Source: Haladaptatus sp. DYF46
GTDB taxonomy: Archaea; Halobacteriota; Halobacteria; Halobacteriales; Haladaptataceae
NCBI RefSeq assembly: GCF_021083305.1
Contig: NZ_JAJFAY010000002.1
Coordinates: 886,993 to 950,992, forward strand
Direction of reading: 5' to 3'
DNA length: 64,000 bases
Shown in pieces: positions 26,739-34,515 of the stretch. The position numbers and the translations under genes are program-made. Under the pieces are notes generated by a model that had not been told where the DNA came from, made no database searches, and saw only the letters and a list, made by a program, of their open reading frames with translations. Position 1 is the stretch's first letter, and the number at the start of each line of letters is the position of its first letter.

Positions 26739-27188
26739 ATGACGCTCGATGCAGGCGACGACGCGCCCGACGTGACCGCGCAGAACCAACACGGCGAGAC
26801 GGTGTCCCCGTCCTTCGAGGAACCGACGGTCGTGTACTTCTACCCCCGCGACGACACGCCGGGATGCACCGTCGAGGCGAAGCAGTTCAACACCGAACTG
26901 GAGACGTACCACGACGCGGGCGTGACGGTGTACGGCGTCTCCACCGACGATGTCGAGAGCCACGAGGCGTTCGCCGAGAAGTTCGATCTGGAATTCGACC
27001 TGTTGGCCGACCCCGACGGGGAAATCGCGAACGCCTTCGGCATCGAAGTCGAGGACGGTTTCACCCCGAGAACCACGTTCGTCGTCGCGGACGGCACGGT
27101 GCAGGCCGTCTACCCCGGCGTGGACCCCGACGGTCACGCTCGTGAAGTCCTCCAGGAGATGCTGGACGACGAACTCGCCGCACTGTAG
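26739..27188 (+). CDS. Peroxiredoxin, BCP/PrxQ type
   Basis: A 149-residue protein that reduces peroxides. Peroxidatic Cys in YPRDDTPGCTVEAKQFNTEL (about residue 46) with the preceding P-x-x-D-x-x-P-G-C. The resolving Cys five residues later in many BCPs is Lys here (CTVEAK), so this is a one-Cys type that needs an external thiol. VYGVSTDDVESHEAFAEKFD and the C-terminal RTTFVVADGTVQAVYPG complete the thioredoxin fold. ATG 26739. Confidence 0.94.
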   Translation: MTLDAGDDAPDVTAQNQHGETVSPSFEEPTVVYFYPRDDTPGCTVEAKQFNTELETYHDAGVTVYGVSTDDVESHEAFAEKFDLEFDLLADPDGEIANAFGIEVEDGFTPRTTFVVADGTVQAVYPGVDPDGHAREVLQEMLDDELAAL

Positions 27189-27320
27189 CGATATCCGAAT
27201 TTTCGTTCGTCGCTTTTCGTCGTTCACCGATTTCCCTTCGAGCGGACGCCATCACCGGCGGACGCTGGACTCCCCCCCGACGAACCACCGCTGACCGCGC
27301 TACTCCTCTTGTTGCCTGCG

Positions 27321-27818
27321 CTACTCCTCTCCGACTCGCGGTGCGTCTCCGCGAACTTCTCCGACGATTTCCCGAATCGTCCCGTTCGCGACGGTTTCCC
27401 ATCCGTCGGGCCACTCGTCGCCCCGCTTCGGCGGTTCGAGTCCGAACGTCACGGGGGCGAACGAGACGTGTTCGAACGAGTCGGCGGTGACGTTCCCCAC
27501 GAACTCCGCTATTTCCCGCTTCGAGGAGACGCCGCCCGATGCCAACTCGTAGTACCCCGTGAACACCTGTACGACCGAAATCCGGTCGTATCCATCCAAA
27601 TCGCCCGAATCGACGTAGTAGAACAGTTTCGCCGTGTTGTTCACGGGGTCGGCCCTGCGCCACTCCAGTTCGACGGCGACGAAGTGGTCGTCCGCGTGGC
27701 CGACGACATCGACGGGAGTTCGCCCGATTCGATGTTCGGTCTCCCAGTCGAAGCGCGGCAGTCGCTCGGCGAGGGTGTCGCGAATGTGGTCGCGAACGGT
27801 TTCGGCGAACTCACCCAC
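27321..27818 (-). CDS. Hypothetical protein, possible PD-(D/E)xK nuclease fold
   Basis: A 165-residue protein with a GTG start at 27818. The segment TEHRIGRTPVDVVGHADDHF followed by VAVELEWRRADPVNNTAKLF resembles the D-x(n)-E-x-E/K core of restriction-endonuclease-like folds, with a later helix KREIAEFVGNV. There is no firm family assignment. It lies between peroxiredoxin (convergent) and leuS (same strand, 54 bp before its stop). Confidence 0.55.
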   Translation of the reverse strand: MGEFAETVRDHIRDTLAERLPRFDWETEHRIGRTPVDVVGHADDHFVAVELEWRRADPVNNTAKLFYYVDSGDLDGYDRISVVQVFTGYYELASGGVSSKREIAEFVGNVTADSFEHVSFAPVTFGLEPPKRGDEWPDGWETVANGTIREIVGEVRGDAPRVGEE

Positions 27819-27872
27819 GAGCTGGCCGACGGAGCGGGTGCCTAAAAACGTTGCAGTCGGTGGACCGGTCTC

Positions 27873-30506
27873 TCAGTCGATGTGTATCGCGGGCCGACCC
27901 GGACGGGCCTTCGACGCCACGTCGTCATCCGCTTCGTCCGCCGTCAGCAGACGAACGTCGGCGTCGAACTCGCGCTGGAACAGCCAGTTCGCCCGTCGAA
28001 GCGCTGTTCGCTCCCGTTCCGGCGAGAGCGTTTCCGGGAGCGACTGCCGGTCCTGCTGTAACTCCTGTCCGTACTTCGCGGCGGCATCGCCCTGCTTCCG
28101 TATCTCGTCTTTCTGCATGATCTCACCGATGACGTTGTCGGCGTCCGACTCGCGGGCCGCGTCGAGTGCCTCGAACTGCCACGGCGCGGCGACGACGATG
28201 TCGATTCGCTCCGGGTCGTCGATGTCCGCGATGGTGACGATGTGCCGAACGTCCTCCTGCGTGTTCTCGACCAACTGTCGGGCGAGTTCGAGTTCGGCGG
28301 GGTCCGACTCCGGTTCCGGCCACTCGGCCTCGACGACGAAGCCGTCGCCGCCGAGGTCGTCCCACAGTTCCTCGCAGACGTGCGGGGCGACGGGTGCCAG
28401 CAGTTTGACGACGGTTCGCAGTCCCCGTTCGACCGTCGGGCCGTGCGGTACCGTCTCCTCGCGGTAGCGTGCGAGCAGCGAGGTCAATTCCTGTGTCTCG
28501 CGGAGCGCACCGTTGAACGTCATCGATTCGAACTCCTCGTTCGCGATGGCGACGGTGGCGTCGATTTCCCGCTCGACGTACTCGGCGATTTCGTCGTGGT
28601 CGCCGTCGAACGACGATTCGGCGACCGATTCGACTGCATCGGCAAGTCGCTGGAGAAACTCGTGGCTCGACTTGACGCCCTCCTCGGTCCAGTCGAAGTC
28701 CTTCTCGGGTTGTGCGGCCTGCATCGTAAACAGGCGCGCCGTGTCCGCACCGTACTCCTCGACGATGCGCTGCGGCGAGACGACGTTGCCCTTGCTCTTC
28801 GACATCTTCTCGCCGTCGAGGAGCACCATGCCCTGTGCCAAGTACTCCGTAAACGGCTCACGGTGGTCGAGCAGGTCCATGTCCGCGATGGCCTTCGTCA
28901 CGAACCGCGAGTACAGCAGGTGCATGACGGCGTGTTCGATGCCGCCGACGTATCGGTCGACGGGCATCCAGTCGTCCGCCCGTTCGGTGTCGAACGGTGC
29001 GTCGTCGAGGTGCGGCGAGACGTACCGCAGGAAGTACCACGACGAGTCCATGAACGTGTCCATCGTGTCCGTCTCGCGCCGCGCGTCGGCACCGCACTCG
29101 GGACAGTCCACGTGCTTCCACTCCTCGGCGGCGTCCAGCGGGTTGCCGGTGGTCCGAACGAACTCCGGCAGTTCGACCGGCAGGTCCTCGTCCGGGACGC
29201 TGACGGGTCCACAGTCCTCGCAGTGGACGATGGGAATCGGCGTTCCCCAGTAGCGTTGGCGCGAGATTCCCCAGTCGCGGAGGCGGTACTGTACGTCGTG
29301 GGCGGCGCTTTCGATGTCGCCCTCCAACCGGTCGCGGGCGTCGTCGCTGTCGAGGCCGTCGTAGCCGTCGCTGTTGACGAGGACGCCGTCCTCGGTGTAG
29401 GCCGCTTCGCTCACGTCCGGCACGTCGTCCTCGCTCGGCGCGACGACGGGAACGATATCCACGCCCATCGACGTTGCGAAGGCGTGGTCGCGGGAGTCGT
29501 GACCGGGAACGCCCATCAGCGCGCCGGTTCCCACGTCCGAGAGGACGAAATCGGCGACGAACACCGGAATCTCCTCACCCGTCGCGGGGTTCGTCGCGGT
29601 CAGGTCGGTGGGGATCCCTTGCGGTTCGTCGCCCTCCGGGTCGGCAACCTCGTTCACGAAGTGCGTGATGTCCTCGTCCTCTTCGGCCAGTTCCTCGGCG
29701 ATGGGATGGCCGGGGGCGAGCGCGAAGAACGTGACGCCGAAAATCGTGTCGAGTCGGGTGGTAAACACCTCGATGGGACCGTGTCCTTCAACGTCGAATT
29801 CGACGGTGGAACCGTGTTGGCGGCCGATCCAGTTTCGCTGCATCTGGCGGACGTTGGACGGCCAGCCGTCGAGTTCGTCCAAGTCGTCGAGGAGTTCGTC
29901 CGCGTACTCGGTTATCTTCAGGAACCACTGGTCGAGTTCGCGTTGTTCGACCGGCGTGTCACAGCGCCAACAGAGTTCCGCGTCGCCTTCGACCTGCTCG
30001 TCGGCGAGCACCGTCTCGCAGGACGGACACCAGTTGATTTCGGCGGCTTCGCGCTCGACGAGACCCCCCTCGCGGAACTGGGTGAACAGCCACTGGTTCC
30101 ATCGATAGTAGTCGGGTTGGCACGTCGTGATTTCGCGCTCCCAATCGTATCCGAAGCCCATCCCCTCCATCTGCTCGCGCATCGTCTCGATGCACGAGAG
30201 CGTCCAGTCGCGCGGGTTCGTGTCGCGCTCGATGGCCGCGTTCTCGGCGGGTAGGCCGAACGAGTCCCAGCCCATCGGGTGCAGGACCGCATCGCCGTCC
30301 ATTCGTTTGTACCTGGCGTAGGCGTCCGTTATCGTGTAGTTTCGGACGTGGCCCATGTGGAGTTGACCGGAGGTGTAGGGGAACATCCCGAGGACGTACG
30401 TCGGGTCGGACGCGTCGTCCGGGATGTGGAAGACGTCGGCGTCTTCCCACGCCTCCTGCCAGCGGTGCTCGATTTCCGTGTGGTCGAACTGTCGTCGTGT
30501 TTGCAT
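27873..30506 (-). CDS. leuS: Leucyl-tRNA synthetase, bacterial-type core with archaeal-type C-terminus
   Basis: 877 residues from ATG 30506 (MQTRRQFDHTEIEHRWQEAW); ATG 30530 is an alternative. The catalytic core is of bacterial type: FPYTSGQLHMGHVRNYTITD (HIGH motif as HMGH), zinc knuckles CPSC/CWRC, CP1 editing domain with FTTRLDTIFGV and GTGALMGVPGHDSRDHAFAT, WGTPIPIVHCEDCGPVSVP, and GEKMSKSKGNVVSP. The C-terminal region instead resembles archaeal LeuRS: NVIGEIMQKDEIRKQGD, WLFQREFDADVRLL and KARPGRPAIHI correspond to segments of the neighbouring archaeal LeuRS. Catalytic motifs are intact; the editing Thr-rich loop reads TTRLDT where TTRPDT is usual. Divergent from the second leuS, 141 bp between starts. 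Confidence 0.95.
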   Translation of the reverse strand: MQTRRQFDHTEIEHRWQEAWEDADVFHIPDDASDPTYVLGMFPYTSGQLHMGHVRNYTITDAYARYKRMDGDAVLHPMGWDSFGLPAENAAIERDTNPRDWTLSCIETMREQMEGMGFGYDWEREITTCQPDYYRWNQWLFTQFREGGLVEREAAEINWCPSCETVLADEQVEGDAELCWRCDTPVEQRELDQWFLKITEYADELLDDLDELDGWPSNVRQMQRNWIGRQHGSTVEFDVEGHGPIEVFTTRLDTIFGVTFFALAPGHPIAEELAEEDEDITHFVNEVADPEGDEPQGIPTDLTATNPATGEEIPVFVADFVLSDVGTGALMGVPGHDSRDHAFATSMGVDIVPVVAPSEDDVPDVSEAAYTEDGVLVNSDGYDGLDSDDARDRLEGDIESAAHDVQYRLRDWGISRQRYWGTPIPIVHCEDCGPVSVPDEDLPVELPEFVRTTGNPLDAAEEWKHVDCPECGADARRETDTMDTFMDSSWYFLRYVSPHLDDAPFDTERADDWMPVDRYVGGIEHAVMHLLYSRFVTKAIADMDLLDHREPFTEYLAQGMVLLDGEKMSKSKGNVVSPQRIVEEYGADTARLFTMQAAQPEKDFDWTEEGVKSSHEFLQRLADAVESVAESSFDGDHDEIAEYVEREIDATVAIANEEFESMTFNGALRETQELTSLLARYREETVPHGPTVERGLRTVVKLLAPVAPHVCEELWDDLGGDGFVVEAEWPEPESDPAELELARQLVENTQEDVRHIVTIADIDDPERIDIVVAAPWQFEALDAARESDADNVIGEIMQKDEIRKQGDAAAKYGQELQQDRQSLPETLSPERERTALRRANWLFQREFDADVRLLTADEADDDVASKARPGRPAIHID

Positions 30507-30647
30507 GCGAGAATCCGGGTTGTTCACCATTTGTTCCGTTCTGCTTCTATACGTTGTCATCTGCCAGCGCCGCGTGCCCCTCCCGCCGTCCGTTCGCGGT
30601 CCTGTCATGTGGACAGTTCTTTTACCGTCGCACGTCTCCGATAGGAC

Positions 30648-33548
30648 ATGAACGAGTACGAGCCGCGGGAAATCGAGTCGAAGTGGCAGTCTCGATGGGC
30701 GGAAGAGGGCCGGTACGAGGTCGACCCGTCCCAGTCAGAAGCCACCTTCGTCACAGTCGCGTATCCGTATCCGAGTGGCGGCATGCACATCGGGCACGCC
30801 AGAACCTACACCGTTCCAGACGTGTGGGCGCGTTACCGTCGTCTGCAGGGCGACAACGTGCTGTTCCCCATCGCGTGGCACGTCACCGGAACGCCAATCG
30901 TCGGCGCGGTGGAACGCCTGAAGAACCGCGAACCGCAGCAGATGTCCGTGTTGCAGGACACCTACAACGTCTCCGACGAGGATTTGGCCGGAATGGAGAC
31001 GCCGATGGGGTTCGCCCGGCACTTCATCGAGGACAGTTACAAGAAGAACATGCAGTCGTTGGGCCTGTCCATCGACTGGCGGCGCGAGTTCACGACGAAC
31101 GACGAGCGGTACTCGAAGTTCATCACGTGGCAGTACGAGACGCTGAAGGACCGCGGCTTGCTGGAGAAGGGCCTGCACCCCGTCAAATACTGCACGAACG
31201 AGGGGAATCCGGTCACGACCCACGACCTGCTGGAGGGTGAGGAGGCGGAGTTTCAGGAGTACACGCTGGTCAAATTTGGATGGCGCGCGGGCGAGAACGA
31301 CGTGACGGTTCCGATGGCGACGCTGCGCCCCGAGACGGTCCACGGCGTCACGAACGCCTACATCGACCCCGACGCGGAGTACGTCGAGGCCGACGTCGAT
31401 GGCGAGCGATGGTTCGTCTCGGAATCCGCGGCGGAGAAACTGGAACTGCAGGCACACGACGTCGAGGTTCGCGACCGCTTCACCGGCGAGCGACTGGTCG
31501 GCGAACACGTCACGAACCCCATCACGGGCGACGACGTGCTGGTCCTGCCCGCGAACTTCGTGGACGCCGAGAACGCCACGGGCGTCGTCATGTCCGTTCC
31601 GGCCCACAGTCCCGACGACTGGGTTGCTCTGCGGGAAGCAAAGGAAGATGGCGCCCGGATGGAGGAGTACGGAATCGACCTCGCCGAAGTCGCCGCAATC
31701 GAACCGAAGGCCATCATCGACGTGGAGGGCTACGGCGAGTTCCCGGCGAAGGACGCCGTGGAGGAACACGGTATCGAGGACTCCTCGGATCCGGCGCTGG
31801 AGGACGCCACGCAGGAGGTGTACAACCGCGAGTTCCACAGCGGGAAACTGCGCGAGATGTACGGGGACTACGCCGGGGAAATCGTGGAGGACGTGCGCGA
31901 CGACCTGAAGGCCGAGTTTCAGCAACAGGGGTCGTTCGGCACGATGCACGAGTTCAGCGAGGAGGTCGTCTGTCGCTGTGGCGGGGCCGTCGAAGTCGCG
32001 GAACAGGACACGTGGTTCCTGTGTTACAACGACGAGGAGTGGAAGGCGAAGGCCCACGAGGCGGTGGCCGAATTGGACGCGATTCCGGAGAACACCCGCG
32101 AGCAGTACGACCACACGGTCGATTGGCTGAACGAGTGGCCCTGCATCCGAAACTACGGTCTGGGTACGCGCTTGCCGTGGGACGACGACTTCGTCATCGA
32201 ACCGCTGTCGGACTCGACCATCTACATGGCCTACTACACCATCGCTCATCGCATCTCGGACGTGCCCGTGGAGGAGATGGACAAGGAGTTCTTCGATACG
32301 TTGTTTTACGGCAGCGAGGCGCAACGCGCCTCGGAAGACGCGAACGGCGACGCCGTGAGCGAGGCCGTCAAAGAACCGAACGAAACCGCGCTCTCGCTGC
32401 GCGAGGAGTGGGACTACTGGTATCCGGTCGATTACCGCTGTTCCGGGAACGATTTGGTTAGCAACCATCTGACCTTCTTCCTGTTCCACCACGCCGAGTT
32501 GTTCGAACCGGCGAACTGGCCCCAGGGCATCTCCGTGATGGGCATGGGACTGCTGGAGGGCGAGAAGATGTCCTCCTCGAAGGGTCACGTCGTCCTGCCC
32601 GAGAACGCCATCGAGAAGTACGGCGCGGACACCGTGCGCTTCTTCCTGATGAACAGCGCGGAACCGTGGCAGGATTACGACTGGCGGAGCGAACAGGTCG
32701 AAAGCACGGGGAATCAACTGCGACGGTTCTGGAACCGGTCGTTGGAGATAATCGATGGGCCGGAGGGTGAACGCGATCTGCAACGCATCGATCGCTGGTT
32801 GCTGTCGAAACTGCAGGCGACGGTTAGAGAGGCCACCGACGCGATGGACCGGTTCGAGACGCGCTCGGCCAGTCAGGCCGCCTTCTACGGCTTCGAGGAG
32901 CACCTGAAGTGGTATCGCAAGCGCACCGACCTCGACCGACCCGGCGCGCGCTGGACGCTCCGAACCGTGCTGAACGCCCGCCTGCGCCTGCTGGCCCCGT
33001 TCGTCCCGTTCATGGCGACGGAACTTCACGAGCGCCTGACCGGTAAGCCGATAGACGAGGCCGAATGGCCGGACGTGAACGCCGACTTCGAGAGTACCGT
33101 CACGGAAATCGAGGAATCGTTGGTCGAGGGACTGACCGACGACGTCCGCGATATCGTGAACGTGACGGACGCCGACCCCGAGACGATTCGGGTGTACGTC
33201 GCCGCCGACTGGAAGCGGACGGTGCTCTCGGCGGTCGTCGATACCGGGCCCGACGTCGGCGCGGTGATGGGCGAAGTCATGCAGGACGAGGAACTGCGCG
33301 AGAAGGGAGACGAGGTGAACCAACTCGTGCAGAAACTCGTCGAGGACGTGCGCGAACGCCCCGACGATCACGTCGCGGTGCTGGCCAACGTGAACGAAGT
33401 CGAGGTGTACGAGGACGCACGCGACTTCTTCGAACGCGAGTTCGACGCCGACGTCGAGGTGTACCGCGAGGGCGAAGACGTGCCCGACCCGGAGGACAAG
33501 GCGCGACACGCCACCCCGATGCGACCGGCCATCCATCTGGAAGGCTAA
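30648..33548 (+). CDS. leuS: Leucyl-tRNA synthetase, archaeal type
   Basis: 966 residues. Archaeal/eukaryotic-type throughout: VAYPYPSGGMHIGHARTYTV (HIGH at 47-50), GDNVLFPIAWHVTGTPI, CP1 editing with ATLRPETVHGVTNAYIDPDA and GVVMSVPAHSPDDWVAL, and a KMSKS loop reading GEKMSSSKGHVVLPENAI at about residue 640. The C-terminal tRNA-binding extension ends FFEREFDADVEVYREGED and MRPAIHLEG. ATG 30648 is 27-30 nt after a TTTTACC box. It is complete and has every catalytic motif, so it is the likely housekeeping enzyme. A hairpin-plus-T-run follows the stop. Confidence 0.96.
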   Translation: MNEYEPREIESKWQSRWAEEGRYEVDPSQSEATFVTVAYPYPSGGMHIGHARTYTVPDVWARYRRLQGDNVLFPIAWHVTGTPIVGAVERLKNREPQQMSVLQDTYNVSDEDLAGMETPMGFARHFIEDSYKKNMQSLGLSIDWRREFTTNDERYSKFITWQYETLKDRGLLEKGLHPVKYCTNEGNPVTTHDLLEGEEAEFQEYTLVKFGWRAGENDVTVPMATLRPETVHGVTNAYIDPDAEYVEADVDGERWFVSESAAEKLELQAHDVEVRDRFTGERLVGEHVTNPITGDDVLVLPANFVDAENATGVVMSVPAHSPDDWVALREAKEDGARMEEYGIDLAEVAAIEPKAIIDVEGYGEFPAKDAVEEHGIEDSSDPALEDATQEVYNREFHSGKLREMYGDYAGEIVEDVRDDLKAEFQQQGSFGTMHEFSEEVVCRCGGAVEVAEQDTWFLCYNDEEWKAKAHEAVAELDAIPENTREQYDHTVDWLNEWPCIRNYGLGTRLPWDDDFVIEPLSDSTIYMAYYTIAHRISDVPVEEMDKEFFDTLFYGSEAQRASEDANGDAVSEAVKEPNETALSLREEWDYWYPVDYRCSGNDLVSNHLTFFLFHHAELFEPANWPQGISVMGMGLLEGEKMSSSKGHVVLPENAIEKYGADTVRFFLMNSAEPWQDYDWRSEQVESTGNQLRRFWNRSLEIIDGPEGERDLQRIDRWLLSKLQATVREATDAMDRFETRSASQAAFYGFEEHLKWYRKRTDLDRPGARWTLRTVLNARLRLLAPFVPFMATELHERLTGKPIDEAEWPDVNADFESTVTEIEESLVEGLTDDVRDIVNVTDADPETIRVYVAADWKRTVLSAVVDTGPDVGAVMGEVMQDEELREKGDEVNQLVQKLVEDVRERPDDHVAVLANVNEVEVYEDARDFFEREFDADVEVYREGEDVPDPEDKARHATPMRPAIHLEG

Positions 33549-33622
33549 GGTCGCTCGACCGCTTTCATCACGCTACTCGGTGGACCACACAAGATCCATT
33601 TCGTAGTAATTATCAAAATTGT

Positions 33623-33648
33623 GGTCTGTCGTCAGACAGACCGTTTTT
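33623..33648 (+). terminator. Hairpin followed by T5, after archaeal leuS
   Basis: GGTCTGTC-GTCA-GACAGACC, an 8-bp perfect stem with a 4-nt loop, followed by GTTTTT. It lies 75 nt downstream of the leuS stop. The shape is that of an intrinsic terminator; archaea often need only the T-run. Confidence 0.5.
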
Positions 33649-33682
33649 CACCGCTCCCGAGGAGGAACTCGATACGAATCAA

Positions 33683-33945
33683 CTACTGTACGAAGCGCTC
33701 CCGCTCGCGAAACTCGTAAAAGAGCGCGAGGGCGACGACCAACGCGAACCCGAACGCGAGGAGGTGGGCCGTGTCCCCGAGCGCGTCGATGGCCGTTCCC
33801 ATCACGACGCCCGGAAGCAGCGTCGTTACGAACCGGTCGATCCCCGCCCCCACGAAACTCGGCGTCCGCCCCGCGACGGCGAACGAGGCGGCGACGGCCA
33901 GCACCCTCCGACGGCGGCGACGAACGCGTCCCGACGTTGATTCAT
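33683..33945 (-). pseudogene. Small membrane protein gene with an apparent -1 base frameshift
   Basis: Reading from ATG 33945 gives MNQRRDAFVAAVGG and then, in a G-run at 33906-33904, the frame must change to reach VLAVAASFAVAGRTPSFVGA, DRFVTTLLPGVVMGTAIDAL and AFGFALVVALALFYEFRERE, which is open to the stop at 33683. One extra G would restore an 88-residue two- or three-helix protein. Alternatives: a GTG at 33904 starts a 73-residue product, or the indel is a sequencing error. It is divergent from the small membrane gene at 34025. Confidence 0.55.
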
Positions 33946-34024
33946 CGTCTCGAATCTGGAACCGAACCCGCAAAGCGGTTGTGCCGTGCGAACGCTTATG
34001 ATTGAGCCCGTCGCTCGTTTCCAC

Positions 34025-34252
34025 ATGAGTCAGGGGGACTCGGGGGACCACCCCGTCACGAAGATTCTACGAACCGTCACACCACCTTCCCGTGGCCACT
34101 CGGATAGCGAGATGAACACCATCGGCTTCGCCATGTTTCTGGGGCTTCTCGTCCTGTTGGTTCCGCTCCTGCCGTTCCTGATTATCGTGTGGGTCATCTC
34201 GAAACTGACCGACGAACTCGCCGGACGGGCACCGATCGGGGACGAAGAGTAA
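34025..34252 (+). CDS. Small single-helix membrane protein (DUF7535-like)
   Basis: A 75-residue protein from ATG 34025, 25 nt after a CTTATGA box. Soluble N-terminus VTKILRTVTPPSRGHSDSEM, then one strongly hydrophobic segment FAMFLGLLVLLVPLLPFLII and a short tail TDELAGRAPIGDEE. The TPPSRGH-x(3)-EMN-x-IG motif before the helix is one I associate with a haloarchaeal family (DUF7535). A shorter product from ATG 34112 is possible. Function unknown. Confidence 0.65.
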   Translation: MSQGDSGDHPVTKILRTVTPPSRGHSDSEMNTIGFAMFLGLLVLLVPLLPFLIIVWVISKLTDELAGRAPIGDEE

Positions 34253-34515
34253 CCAACGGACGACGGGATTCGGTGACGGACGAATCCCGGTTCTGAACTC
34301 CTCGCGGAACAACTGTCAGCTAGCGGTCCGGTTCTTCGCTTTTCACGCCCCGTCCGCGTTCACGATGGCGTATCTTTCCACATCCTGAAATCGTTCCGCT
34401 CAGTGCGTATATAAAATGGTACTGATATCTCTACTCACGGGTCAGGGCGCGTATTCGACGCGGAATTATAGAACATCTGCCACTCTCGCGCCACTGGCGG
34501 TCGAAACGATATCTC

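Noticed and set aside
28242..30254. 670-residue plus-strand frame over the bacterial-type leuS
   Set aside because: Antisense shadow of a gene with intact synthetase motifs.
30735..33536. 933-residue open frame antisense to archaeal leuS
   Set aside because: Mirror frame typical of high-GC coding DNA; the sense frame has all LeuRS motifs and the antisense product has none.
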